DNA of 64,000 nucleotides from G963664835 sp963664835 (GCA_963664835.2 CAXXUG010000013.1:310001-374000); one strand, 5' to 3'; positions 38,260 through 47,827 are shown, counted from the stretch's first letter. Numbers and translations: made by a program. The notes: generated from the letters alone by a model not told the origin.

Positions 38260-41200
38260 ATGTTCCCAGAAAAATGGAAGTCCGCTGAATGGCATCGCCC
38301 GGACGAGTGCTATGCCAGGGAAGAAGGGGACTGCATTCGCTTCGGCAACTCGATCATCGAGCGAGTTTTCTCCAGGGAGGGCGGCCGGCTGAGGACCGTG
38401 TCCATCACGAACAAGCTCACCGGCCGCACCTGGAACCTCCAGGCAAACGACGAGTCGCGAGTCACTCTGGGAGCGGCGAAGTTCCGTTTCGACATCAAAG
38501 CTTGGCGGTGCGCATTGGGTTCCAAACAGCCAGTCGATCCAAACGATGACCTTGGATACCGCAGCGGATTCCAACACGCTTCGACCGACGATGGGACTTG
38601 GAGGGTCCTGGAGTGCCTCACCGCCGGCTTCGGCGAGAGCCCCCGCGACGACGAGGGGCCGGTATGGCCGGGATTCGCTTGGTTTCGCTCACCGTTCACC
38701 CTACCTGCCGATACCGAGGGACAACCACTTGTCCTGGCGTTTGGCGGTTACGATCACGAAGACTGGCAGTACTACCGCGTCTTCGTCAACGGCGTAGAGG
38801 TTGGCAGCCGCGAGTTGAGCGGCAGATGGAGGGAGCCGGCTCCGTTCGAATTGAACCCGGAACACCCCGCCTACCGAGAAGTGCGATTCGGCGGCGATAA
38901 TCTCATCGCGATCCAAGCAGGACGGCTGGACAAGCGTGTGCCAAGAATCGGCCCCTACGATCCTGGCCGTCTCCGTCCGCGCAGCCGGCTCGTAGACCAG
39001 TACATCTCGGTCGGTAACCCGACAGAGGTGCAAAGCGATTTCCATCCGGTCGATTTCTGGCCGGACAGCCGCATCCCTATAGCCCCCGAGTTTCCCTACT
39101 ACCGTCCCAAGGACTGGGCATACGGCGGAGACCGAGACTGGATGTGGCTCACGTTTTGGACCGAGAACGACGCGGGCAATATACGAATGGTCCATCATTA
39201 CGGAGTCAGGTCCGGCGACCCGGTAATGCGAAAGAAGATCGAGGTACAGAATCAAGGAGACAACCGGCTCTTGGTGCTGGACCTCGAGATCGAGCGATTC
39301 GAGTTCGACGGCACGACCTCCGAAGGCGGCCAGGGATACCCGGTTCTCCTCGACGATCAGGCTTTCTGCGCTATCGAGCACCCAGCCGGCGTCAATCAGG
39401 GGCTCGGCAACGGCGTCCGCCTCTTCCACCTGCCCGGAAAGCCCATCGAGCCTGGTCAGTCGTTGATGAGCAAGGAGGCGGTCCTTGGCGTTGGAGAGAT
39501 TTGCGGAGCACGGGACGCCTTTCATCAATACCTGCGAAAGAACGGCCGTCGCCGCGAACAGTTCGTCTCGGTATATGACGCCGCCGGCATTACCGACGGG
39601 TACGTCAACCCGCAAGAATCCCGCTATCACTACTCCGAGCAGATCATGCTCGACAGCATCGACATGCTCGACACCCTGCGCAGCCGCGGCATCACGATGG
39701 ACTACTTCGTGATCGACGTGGGGTGGCAGGACCACTTCTCCGACCTGACCTGGTTCAAACCGGACAACTTCCCGAACGGACCTTCGAAGATAATCGAGAG
39801 GCTCGACGAGCTGAATATCAAGTTCGGCCTCTGGTTGACGCCAACGTCCAAACGTTGGTCCGCGGCCGACTATCCGCCGGTTCAAGGCTGCGTCGGAGGA
39901 ACCGGCGACGGCAATGCCGCCCACTTCTGCATGGCCGCGGCGCCCTATCGCACTCTCTTTCGCAACGCCTTGCTACACCATATCCGCGAGAACAAAGTGC
40001 GCGCCTTCAAGTTCGACACTTCGCACTACTACTGCAACAGCGCCGAACACGATCATATGCCGGGCAAATACTCGGTCGAGGCCGGCATAGATGGGACCAT
40101 CGAGGCGGCCAAAGCAGCCAATCGTGCCTGTCCTGACCTGTTCATTATCTGGTACTGGGGACACTTCTCACCCTTCTACCTTCTTCACGGGGATACAGTG
40201 TTCGACAAGGGACTCTCAGGTGAGACCACCGAGGTTGCCCGTTTCCCCTCTCCCATCTACCGGTCAAGCTCCAACCTGTGCGTCGATCAGAACTCGCAGT
40301 TCGCCGAGTTCCTGCCTCTCATAATGCAGGACAGCCTCGGCCTCTGGATAGGCGACGTGCCAGTGTGGAATCGAATCTCCAAAGACGACTGGCAGGACGC
40401 ATGGATCCTAGACTTGGCCCGCGGAAGCCTCCTCAACCAACCCTGGGGACACCTCTCCAAGTTCGACCGCGATGAAGTAGATTTCATGGCCGATTGGAAC
40501 GACTGGATGAAGCGCAACTACCGAGTGCTTCTCAACACCAGGCCGATCCTCGGTGATCCTTGGAAAGCCGAGACATACGGCTACGCAGGCGGAAACGGAG
40601 CCCACGCCCTGGTAACCATTAACAACCCCCGCTTCGAAGCCTCGCGGATCAGTCTGAGACTTGATGAGCAGATCGGGCTGGGCCCCAGCAATCGAGGATT
40701 CGTCGTGCGTCAACGGTACCGCCGCAGAGGAATACTTCACAACTCCAATCGAGAGCGGTTCGCCTACGGCGACAAGCTCGAACTGGACCTCCGGCCGTTC
40801 GAAGTCTTCGTGCTCGAGATCGGATCGGAGTTGAACTCTGTAGGGTGGAAGAGTCTCCCAGCCAACCCGGTCATCGATAGCTCGAGCCTCAGAGTTGATG
40901 CACGAGAAGCCACGCCCGAAGCAATCTCCGCAAAAGTCGCCCTTCCGCCTGAAGCGACGACCCTGTTGGAAGGCGTCCCACGCCGCGCCATCGCCGGCCA
41001 AGTCTCCCTGCCCACCATTGATGGGCCACGCGCGCTGGCGCTCATCGTCCGAATGACCAAAGAGGGATTCGACTGGCACCACCGCGAACCGCATCATGTA
41101 ACCAACCTGCGCGCGGTCGTAAACGACGAGATACTACCCTACGAAACCGTGCCCAGGCACTTCATGCGCATGGGTCGCGGCACGCCCTGGCTGCTGTTCC

Positions 41201-41349
41201 GATTGCCTGTCGACTCCCGCCACAGCGAGCAATCCGTTGGCTTCGAGTTGGCCGGCATTCTGCCCAGCGAAGTCTATCTGCATCTCGAATCGTGGCTCTA
41301 CCACGAGTGGTGGCTAGGGGACGAAGGCCGCTTCGAAACCTCAACCTGA
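38260..41349 (+). CDS. GH36-like glycosidase, tandem copy 3
   Basis: A 1029-residue paralogue starting at ATG 38260 (MFPEKWKSAEWH) after AAAGGAG, only 23 bases behind copy 2. Barrel motifs are MDYFVIDVGWQDHF, FGLWLTPTSKRW and FKFDTSHYYCNS with Asp586 at the nucleophile position. In place of the DMA(R/K)YYCN sequence it has DTSHYYCN, and the barrel strand carries LTPTSKRW rather than FSTxYxPW. These changes around the active site suggest it diverged in specificity. The downstream DNA is a mobile-element zone. Confidence 0.82.
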   Translation: MFPEKWKSAEWHRPDECYAREEGDCIRFGNSIIERVFSREGGRLRTVSITNKLTGRTWNLQANDESRVTLGAAKFRFDIKAWRCALGSKQPVDPNDDLGYRSGFQHASTDDGTWRVLECLTAGFGESPRDDEGPVWPGFAWFRSPFTLPADTEGQPLVLAFGGYDHEDWQYYRVFVNGVEVGSRELSGRWREPAPFELNPEHPAYREVRFGGDNLIAIQAGRLDKRVPRIGPYDPGRLRPRSRLVDQYISVGNPTEVQSDFHPVDFWPDSRIPIAPEFPYYRPKDWAYGGDRDWMWLTFWTENDAGNIRMVHHYGVRSGDPVMRKKIEVQNQGDNRLLVLDLEIERFEFDGTTSEGGQGYPVLLDDQAFCAIEHPAGVNQGLGNGVRLFHLPGKPIEPGQSLMSKEAVLGVGEICGARDAFHQYLRKNGRRREQFVSVYDAAGITDGYVNPQESRYHYSEQIMLDSIDMLDTLRSRGITMDYFVIDVGWQDHFSDLTWFKPDNFPNGPSKIIERLDELNIKFGLWLTPTSKRWSAADYPPVQGCVGGTGDGNAAHFCMAAAPYRTLFRNALLHHIRENKVRAFKFDTSHYYCNSAEHDHMPGKYSVEAGIDGTIEAAKAANRACPDLFIIWYWGHFSPFYLLHGDTVFDKGLSGETTEVARFPSPIYRSSSNLCVDQNSQFAEFLPLIMQDSLGLWIGDVPVWNRISKDDWQDAWILDLARGSLLNQPWGHLSKFDRDEVDFMADWNDWMKRNYRVLLNTRPILGDPWKAETYGYAGGNGAHALVTINNPRFEASRISLRLDEQIGLGPSNRGFVVRQRYRRRGILHNSNRERFAYGDKLELDLRPFEVFVLEIGSELNSVGWKSLPANPVIDSSSLRVDAREATPEAISAKVALPPEATTLLEGVPRRAIAGQVSLPTIDGPRALALIVRMTKEGFDWHHREPHHVTNLRAVVNDEILPYETVPRHFMRMGRGTPWLLFRLPVDSRHSEQSVGFELAGILPSEVYLHLESWLYHEWWLGDEGRFETST

Positions 41350-41632
41350 AGCCGACACATTACGAAGCAGGCCCTACTTCCGGAGGATTATCCGGCGCAG
41401 ATCGGACTGTACAGACTCTACCGGATCACCTCAGTGAGTGCGGTACGCCTAGGTTTCCCGCACCCCGATCCGGCATGCCCGGTGGGCTTGTATGTTGCGA
41501 AAATCCCGCAAATTGAGCCGACATGTGGGATGTGGGGACGGGTAATGTAGCGCGGGGGCTTGTCACCATCTGTTCCAACTAATTGTAGTAAGACCCTTCC
41601 TTCCATTGGCAAAGTAATCCTGCACAGTAGTA
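41350..41632. repeat. Intergenic, with a truncated unit B repeat
   Basis: A partial copy of unit B lies at about 41545-41566 (TGTAGCGCGGGGGCTTGTC, then broken off). Otherwise no gene or clear signal is seen. Confidence 0.5.
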
Positions 41633-42727
41633 ATGGACAAGACCGCTCTGCGGGAGGAACTGCCGGAAATGCCCAAGAAACTCAGCGACGATACAGACAC
41701 CCTAGGGAACATTGAGAAGTTTCTTCAACAGTGTTTCGAGGAGATGGAGTCAGACCGCAGGGTCAAGGGGCCTGGCAGACCTCGTATTCTGCCGGCGATG
41801 GTTCTGTAGGCTGGGCTACTTGTGTGCCTACTGAGGGGACTTTGCAGCCAACTGGCGTTGTGGAGACTTATCTCGGAACGTGGACTGTGGTTCTTCCCAC
41901 GATTGTAGGTAACAGACCAAGCGGTGTACAAGCGACTTCATTGCTCGGGGACCGAGCCATTGGAGAGGCTCTTCGAACAGATCTGCAGTGTGTTGGCAGA
42001 GCGATTTCAGGGTATGGTCTCGAATAAGCTGGCATTCTTCGCCGAGGGGGTGGTGTCCATGTAGACCAGAGTACGCTGGAGGCAATCTCCAGAACACTGC
42101 CCACTCTGAGAGGTCAGCAGTGGCACAGTGTCAGGTTTCAGCCGAACCCGCTTGAGAACGAGAAAGTATTGGCGCGAGAGTTGCCGACGGGAACACTGGT
42201 GGTGGCAGACTTGGGATACTTCGGTTTCGCCTGGTTTGACTGGCTGACAGACAAGGGTTGCAATTGGCTCAGCAGACTGAGAGCAAAGACCTCCTACAAA
42301 GCGATACATACCTTCTATGAGCGTGGCGATGTCTTCGTCGGCATCGTCTGGCTCGGAGTTCACCGCGCTGACCGGGCCAGACACGCGGTGCGGCCGGTGA
42401 CTTTCAGGCAGGGCAGAACTCTACACCGTTGCATCACCAACGTTCGAGACCCTCGCCGGCGTGGATCCGTTCGAAGTATCCATCGGCCTGCTGGTGGAGT
42501 ACGCGCCCCAGTATGCCTATGAAGGCAGAGATCACGTGAGGGTTTTCGTTGAGCGAGGTCGTCAACTCAGCTTCATTCGACCATCACGAGGAACGCACAT
42601 TCAGACCCCGAGCATACCCGCCGGGTCAATTCTGCCCGCCACGCCCGAACTGGCGCTCATTCGCACCCCTCAATACGCCATTCGCAAGTACTACAGACGC
42701 GCCGCAAACACCATGACAACCAATTAG
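41633..42727 (+). pseudogene. Degenerate IS4-like (DDE) transposase
   Basis: The frame from ATG 41633 reads as a transposase (IEKFLQQCFEEMESDRRVKGPGRPRI) but is broken by in-frame TAG codons at 41807-41809 and near 41912, and by a frameshift with stop near 42062. In the shifted frame DQSTLEAISRTLPTLRG, then VVADLGYFGFAWFDWL and SRLRAKTSY, are typical IS4-family segments including the second catalytic Asp. Another frameshift lies near 42450, after which SIGLLVEYAPQYAYE belongs to no clear continuation. No terminal inverted repeats were identified. The element is dead. Confidence 0.75.
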
Positions 42728-42738
42728 TCGGGACAGAT

Positions 42739-42903
42739 GGGGACAAGTCCCCGCACTACATTTCCCATCCCGCCCCTCCTGGATTCCGGCCTCCGCCGGA
42801 GTCACGAGTTGGGAGCCGGATAGAGGGTCTTGGGTGACGCGAACCACCATTTTCGTACCAATCACCCATCCCGGCTTGCGCCGGCACACCAAGAAATGAA
42901 AAC
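42739..42903. repeat. Mosaic palindromic repeat (units B, C, A) left of the IS110 element
   Basis: Unit B (about 42739-42762), unit C (about 42780-42806) and unit A (about 42849-42903, starting CATTTTCGTACCAATC and ending ATGAAAAC) stand in the same order as in the copies at 44.6-45.0 kb and 54.2 kb. So they form one composite repeat rather than independent pieces. Confidence 0.7.
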
Positions 42904-42933
42904 TTGAGTGCACTGGTTGTTGGAAGAGTTCGG

Positions 42934-43050
42934 GAGTCATTGGCGCTTCGAGCTCGGGTACCAATCTGACTCTGGCGACCCGTCTAGTACACCTAGTTGT
43001 CGCCACTCCGCCAAGAGTGAGCACGCGTACCAACTTTACTCGTTTTGGGG
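42934..43050 (+). ncRNA. Candidate bridge RNA of the IS110 element
   Basis: Three consecutive stem-loops precede the transposase. SL1: GAGTCATTGG (42934-42943) with CCAAT-ct-GACTC (42961-42972). SL2: TGGCGAC (42973-42979) with GTCGCCA (42999-43005), 19-base loop. SL3: CCAA/GAGT (43011-43018) with ACTC and TTGG (43038-43048), 19-base loop. A 5' stem-loop followed by two looped hairpins upstream of tnp is the known layout of IS110-group bridge RNAs. The SL3 loop carries CGTACCAA (43026-43033), which is also present just after the transposase stop (44329-44336) and in every unit A repeat. The structure was paired by eye; function is inferred from family knowledge. Confidence 0.5.
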
Positions 43051-43095
43051 TCGCCCCCAACCGGTAGACCATTTTCGAGAAGAGAGGAGATAGGT

Positions 43096-44319
43096 ATGAC
43101 TTCGGTAATTGAACGATTTCGTGAACGCTGCTGTGGCCTGGATGTCCACAAGAAGTCGGTCACTGCCTGTGTGATAACCCCGGACGATCGGCAGATTCGG
43201 ACGTTCGGGACCACTTACGGAGAGCTTCTGACTCTGGGTGATTGGTTGACTGAGATGCGGGTCACCACTGTGGGGATGGAGAGCACCGGCGTGTACTGGA
43301 AGCCGATCTACAATCTGTTGGAGGAAGAGTTCGAGTTGGTGGTGGCAAACGCGCGCCAGATCAAGGCCGTCCCCGGTCGTAAGACGGACGTGAGAGACTC
43401 TGAATGGATTGCGGAGCTACTCAGGCACGGCCTGTTGAAGCCAAGTTTCATCCCCGATCGACCTCAGCGTGAGCTGCGAGAGTTAGTTCGCTACCGACGC
43501 AGAGTGGTCCAGAATAAGGCTCAGATCGCCAGCCAGATGCACAAGGTCCTGGAAGGAGGCAACATCAAGTTGGCCTCGGTCGCTACAGACATTCTCGGGG
43601 TCTCTGGGCGTGAGATGCTCAGAGCCTTGATTGCTGGTGAGCAGGACCCCAACGTCCTTGCCGAGTTGGCCAGAGGGTTGCTGAGGAAGAAGCTGGAGGA
43701 GTTGCGTTGGGCCCTGCGTGGAACTATGGGTCACCACCAGCGATTTATGCTTGGAGTCCTGCTGCAGTCTCTGGAGATGTGCGAAACGCAGATTGCGCAT
43801 CTCGACAAGGAGGTCGCCCGTAGGTTTGCCCCTTTAGAGGACACGATCAATCGCCTTGATGCCATCCCCGGAGTCGGTCGCCGTGCTGCTGAGGACATCA
43901 TCGCCGAGATAGGTACTGACATGTCGAGATTCCCTTCGGCAAAACACCTTGCCTCTTGGGCCAAGATCAGTCCCGGCAACTACCAATCCGCCGGCAAGCG
44001 CAAGAGCGGGTTCACCGGCCGGGGCAGCCCTTGGCTCAGCGCGATCCTGACAGAAGTTGCACAGTCCGCTGCACGAACCAAGCACACCTATCTCTCAGCT
44101 CGATATCGGAGAATCGCCGCTCGCAGGGGACGCAAGCGCGCCATCACTGCCATTGCCCACACAGTGCTCAAGGTCATCTACCAACTGCTGCGATATGGCA
44201 CCGACTACGACGACCTGGGTGCCGACTACTTCGACCGGAGGGACAAGAGCCACATCGTGCGCAGCAGCGTCAAACGCCTTCAACGTTTAGGATATCGGGT
44301 CACCATCGAAGCCGCGTAA
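43096..44319 (+). CDS. IS110-family transposase (DEDD recombinase)
   Basis: A 407-residue recombinase. The N-terminal RuvC-like DEDD domain shows Asp16 (GLDVHKKS), Glu62 (GMESTGVYW) and Asp98/Asp101 (KTDVRDSEW). The C-terminal Transposase_20 domain shows IPGVGRRAAEDIIAEIG and QSAGKRKSGFTGRGSPWLSAIL, the region that holds the catalytic Ser. All catalytic positions look intact, so the enzyme is probably active. ATG at 43096 follows AGAGGAG. Members are guided by a structured non-coding RNA encoded at the element end. Its 3' coding end and stop codon coincide with a dispersed repeat sequence. Confidence 0.95.
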   Translation: MTSVIERFRERCCGLDVHKKSVTACVITPDDRQIRTFGTTYGELLTLGDWLTEMRVTTVGMESTGVYWKPIYNLLEEEFELVVANARQIKAVPGRKTDVRDSEWIAELLRHGLLKPSFIPDRPQRELRELVRYRRRVVQNKAQIASQMHKVLEGGNIKLASVATDILGVSGREMLRALIAGEQDPNVLAELARGLLRKKLEELRWALRGTMGHHQRFMLGVLLQSLEMCETQIAHLDKEVARRFAPLEDTINRLDAIPGVGRRAAEDIIAEIGTDMSRFPSAKHLASWAKISPGNYQSAGKRKSGFTGRGSPWLSAILTEVAQSAARTKHTYLSARYRRIAARRGRKRAITAIAHTVLKVIYQLLRYGTDYDDLGADYFDRRDKSHIVRSSVKRLQRLGYRVTIEAA

Positions 44320-44320
44320 G

Positions 44321-45052
44321 GTCATTTTCGTACCAATGACGAACGGGAGGTCAGGTTGACGAATGCGGGCATTCTCGGGACCGCGTCGGATCATTTTCGT
44401 ACCAATCACCCATCCCGGCTTGCGCCGGCACACCAAGGTATGAAAACCCGGAGTTGCCGTTTCATGCGGCGAATTCGCACAGGGGATTCTGCCATGCCCC
44501 GACCCCGACCCCAGCGGGGGACAAGCCCCCGCGCTACATTCTTCTTTTCCGGCTAGAGATGAAGGTGGGTTAGAAGAAGTTAGCTGTAATGTCATTTTCG
44601 TACCAATCGCTCATCCCGGCTTGCGCCGGCACACCAAGGTATGAAAATCGGGGCACCGGTTGACGAGTCTTCTCTAAGATGGCTCGGGATCAGGGTTGGT
44701 TGCCGGACCACCGGGAGCGGGGGACAAGCCCCCACCCCTCTGGACTCCGGCTTTCGCCGGAGTGACCGTTGGGAGGCCAAGTAGACGAGTGCGGGAGCGG
44801 TCGAATGCGGGCACTCTCGGGCCGCGTAACGTCATTTTCGTACCAATCGCTCATCCCGGCAGAGGCCGGCACACAAAGGAATGAAAATCAGGGTGCTGGT
44901 TGGTCGGACTTCTCTACGGGGGCTCGGAACTAGGCTCGGCTACTGACGTGCCTGCGGCTGGGGACAAGCCCCAGCCCTACAATGTCCTCTTCCGGCTGGA
45001 AACGAAGTCCCAGTTAGAGGAAGTTAGCTAGTCCGGTCATTTTCGTACCAAT
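44321..45052. repeat. Dense cluster of composite palindromic repeats right of the IS110 element
   Basis: Unit A copies begin at about 44391, 44591 and 44831 (complete, ending ATGAAAA), with partial copies at 44321 and 45036. Unit B lies at about 44515-44540, 44717-44735 and 44956-44983, and unit C at about 44740-44766. Linker sequence between A and B is also recognisable (GGTTG...TCTTCTC...GGCTCGG), so a composite of about 240 bases has been multiplied here. No gene is supported between 44320 and 45187. Confidence 0.8.
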
Positions 45053-45187
45053 GCTTGGAGTAATCCCGGACCGAATTGGGTAAGACGCGCCTATTACTCT
45101 CAAGGTCCAGCGCAGACGTACGAGCTATGGTGGGCGTTGGACGGTCCGGCCGATCGGTCGCCCAACGCTCAGACGACTGACAGTTCG

Positions 45188-46378
45188 CTAGGCTGGAGGG
45201 TCGCCGAAATCAGGGACTTTCAGCAGTTCCCCGCCGCGTTTTGCCGATTCGTGGGCGACGAGTCCTGGGGCGCAGTATCGCGCGGCGGTCCAGACGTGGT
45301 TTGGGGGTAGCTTTGCCGACTCAACCGCTTCGATAAAGTCCAATACCAGGAAATGATGGGAGCCTTCGTGGCCGGAAGGCAGGTCCAGGAACTCTTGCGG
45401 CAGCCGTTCGACCGGGTGCACAGCCGACAAGAACTGCTCTGGAACGGCGGTTTCTCGCAAATCTCCTGAATCGGACTCGATATTCTGCAGCTTGGTTCGC
45501 GGGGCCAAGAGTTCGGTCAGGTCGACGATGTTTGCGCGGTCCTTGGTTACCCAGGCCCTGGCGTTCGCCTGCTCTTCGTAGCTGGCGTCGGTGCCATACA
45601 TGCTCATGCGGACCGATCTGGGACCACGACAAGCGATTCGCCGGAGCTCGTTGATTCGGCAGGCGCCGCCATCGGAAGTGCGAAACAGGGCAGTCTCGTT
45701 GCTGTAAGCGTTGTCCCACATGCTCAACTCGGCGTCGAAAATGCCGTCTTCGTGCGAGTCTGAGAATCCGAAGCAGGAGACATCGGTCATTCGCGCGCCG
45801 GTGACCGAGAGGATCATGCTGATCGAGTGGGTTGCGTAGAACATCGGCGGTAGACTGGCGTGACTTCTCCACTGGTCGCCACCGCTGTGTTGGAATGAGG
45901 CGTAGAAATGCGACATGTCGTGGATGTACTCGCCCTCGCCGTAGACGAACCTGCCGAAGTCACCTTCGGCGAAGCGTTTTCGGCAATAGATGGCGACCGG
46001 ATAGTAGTAGCTGGTCTCGCCGAGCATATAGGTGAGGCCGGTAGACTTGACCGTGTCGACCAACTCGGCGATCTCTTCGAGCGTTACGCCGGTTGGGACG
46101 GCGGAGTAGACGTGCTTGCCGGCTTTCAAAGCCTGGACCGCTTGCGGACCATGGAGCCAACGCTGGGTGAAGATGGCGACGGCGTCGACGTCGCTCGCGC
46201 ACAGGTCGTCGAGAGATGAGAATGTGCGTTTGATGCCGAACCTGGCTGCTTGTGAGACCAAGCGATCTGGGAATACATCCGCGAGGCATACTTCCTCAAT
46301 GGAAGGATGGGCTTGGAAAATCGGGATAAACCACTTAGAGAATCGGCCGGCTCCGCAGATGCCTATTTTCAGTCCCAT
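45188..46378 (-). CDS. Gfo/Idh/MocA-family oxidoreductase
   Basis: NAD(P)-dependent sugar or polyol dehydrogenase-like protein, 396 residues. The N-terminal Rossmann fold has GICGAGRFSKWFIP; HVYSAVPTGVTLEE occupies the place of the usual EKP motif, so the Lys expected there is missing. The C-terminal alpha/beta domain has GEGEYIHDMSHFYAS and YATHSISMILSVTG, the latter with the His often near the active site. ATG at 46378 follows GAGG. An MFS transporter gene lies 120 bases upstream on the same strand. A role in oxidising a sugar taken up by that transporter is plausible. Confidence 0.88.
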   Translation of the reverse strand: MGLKIGICGAGRFSKWFIPIFQAHPSIEEVCLADVFPDRLVSQAARFGIKRTFSSLDDLCASDVDAVAIFTQRWLHGPQAVQALKAGKHVYSAVPTGVTLEEIAELVDTVKSTGLTYMLGETSYYYPVAIYCRKRFAEGDFGRFVYGEGEYIHDMSHFYASFQHSGGDQWRSHASLPPMFYATHSISMILSVTGARMTDVSCFGFSDSHEDGIFDAELSMWDNAYSNETALFRTSDGGACRINELRRIACRGPRSVRMSMYGTDASYEEQANARAWVTKDRANIVDLTELLAPRTKLQNIESDSGDLRETAVPEQFLSAVHPVERLPQEFLDLPSGHEGSHHFLVLDFIEAVESAKLPPNHVWTAARYCAPGLVAHESAKRGGELLKVPDFGDPPA

Positions 46379-46498
46379 ATCATCCTCATTTTGGCAGAGT
46401 TTGGGGGTCCACGTGCCCGGGCGAGGGTGGTGTGCTCGCTCCCAGAATTCGATCTGGCCCGGTCAACGAAAGAGATTATCCCGGTGAGACTCCCGTCG

Positions 46499-47827
46499 TC
46501 AATGAGAATCAGGAGCGATTTCGGATGGCGGGCCTGGAGCCCGGCGGGGATCGCGGACGAGTGTCGCAATCATGAGGGCGCCCAGTGCAGACGTGACAGC
46601 GGCGATAATGAATACGGGGTGAAAACCGGATGCGTCAGCGATCAATCCGCCGACAATCGGCGCCGCGATCAATGTGGGCGCCCTGGTCAATCCGCCGATG
46701 GCTACGTAGGTTGGCTGTTGGGTGGCCGGCGCAAACTCGAGCATTATGTTGAAAGCGGAAACGAATATCGACGCCAGAGATCCACCGACGCCGACGAAGG
46801 CCAGGTAGATCAGCCAGCTCTGCTGTTCGGCGAATATGGCTGCCAGGTTTGCCGCGACCAGACACACAGATCCCAACACGATGATCAACTTATGTCCGTG
46901 CCTGTCCGCGAGGTGGCCGAACAGAATGCTGCAGGTGATCTGGCCTACCAGCAGGACAAAGTTGAAGGCTCCTACCTGCCATTCCGAGGCGCCCAGGTTA
47001 CCGAGCGCGTATACGGTGAAGAATCCATTGGCCATTGTACCGATGCTGGCTATGGCGTTGGCGAACAGGTACCAAGACAGGTTGGAGTCGCGCAGTATAG
47101 AGGGAAGACGGGCGAAGTACTGCCGGGAACTGACGAAGGGAGGTTTAGTGACCGCCTCGGGTTCTCGTATAAGACGGAAGAATAATAGCCCGATCCACAA
47201 GATTGCCGAAGCAGCGGCCAGGCAAATTATGTAGCCAAGTGGGTAAGGGAAATTGTCCAGGACGTATCCCACCACCGCCGACGCACCCAAGCCGAGGCCG
47301 GCTCCGAGAACACCAGTCCAGGCGAAGAAACGCCCCCGGATTCTGATCGGAATAATTTGGGCCATCATCGAAAGCCAGGCGGGAAGCAATAGACCGCCGA
47401 TGAGCCACATGACGGTAAGTCCACCGAGCAGGACCAGCAGCGTCAGGCCGGGATTGCTTTGCGCAAGGAAGAACGCGACTATCGCGATTGCCATGAACGG
47501 CAGTCTCTCTACAATGGTGAGCCGGAGGAGGAATGGCAGCTTGCGACTCAGTCGCTCGCTCTGGTTGGCGGCGAAGATTCCTGGCAGAGTCCAGCCGACG
47601 GTCTGGCCCGCTGGGATGAGGCCGATGAGCGTGTTGGAAGCGCCCAGGCGCTCGGCGAAGGCCGGCAATACGGTGACGGGTGAGGCGAAGGCGATTCCTG
47701 TAAGGAATAACGTGATCTCGGCGGTCTGCGTAGATAGGTTCCAACGCAGGTTGCGTTTTACGAACCGGTCTGATTCTTCGCGCGAGGAAGTTTCGTTCAG
47801 GCTTGCATCCATTGGTGACTTCGGCAA
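46499..47827 (-). CDS. MFS transporter
   Basis: Twelve-helix major-facilitator permease, 442 residues, with the N-terminal half beginning TLFLTGIAFASPVTVLPAFAERLGASNTLIGL and the conserved loop NQSERLSRKLPFLLR after helix 2. FGHLADRHGHKLIIVLG is the matching loop of the second half. The start is TTG 47827 or the ATG at 47812 (MDASLNETS); neither has a strong ribosome-binding site. Likely co-transcribed with the Gfo/Idh/MocA gene downstream. Substrate unknown. Confidence 0.88.
   Translation of the reverse strand: MPKSPMDASLNETSSREESDRFVKRNLRWNLSTQTAEITLFLTGIAFASPVTVLPAFAERLGASNTLIGLIPAGQTVGWTLPGIFAANQSERLSRKLPFLLRLTIVERLPFMAIAIVAFFLAQSNPGLTLLVLLGGLTVMWLIGGLLLPAWLSMMAQIIPIRIRGRFFAWTGVLGAGLGLGASAVVGYVLDNFPYPLGYIICLAAASAILWIGLLFFRLIREPEAVTKPPFVSSRQYFARLPSILRDSNLSWYLFANAIASIGTMANGFFTVYALGNLGASEWQVGAFNFVLLVGQITCSILFGHLADRHGHKLIIVLGSVCLVAANLAAIFAEQQSWLIYLAFVGVGGSLASIFVSAFNIMLEFAPATQQPTYVAIGGLTRAPTLIAAPIVGGLIADASGFHPVFIIAAVTSALGALMIATLVRDPRRAPGPPSEIAPDSH

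Larger units (their letters stand above)
42915..44340 (+). mobile_element. IS110-family insertion sequence (ends approximate)
   Basis: An intact DEDD transposase gene with a structured non-coding leader of about 180 bases, set within dispersed repeats. IS110 elements lack conventional inverted repeats and target duplications, so the ends cannot be fixed from one copy. The left end must lie between the unit A copy ending at 42903 and the first stem-loop at 42934. The right end lies just after the stop, near the GTCATTTTCGTACCAATG sequence at 44321-44337. Confidence 0.65.
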
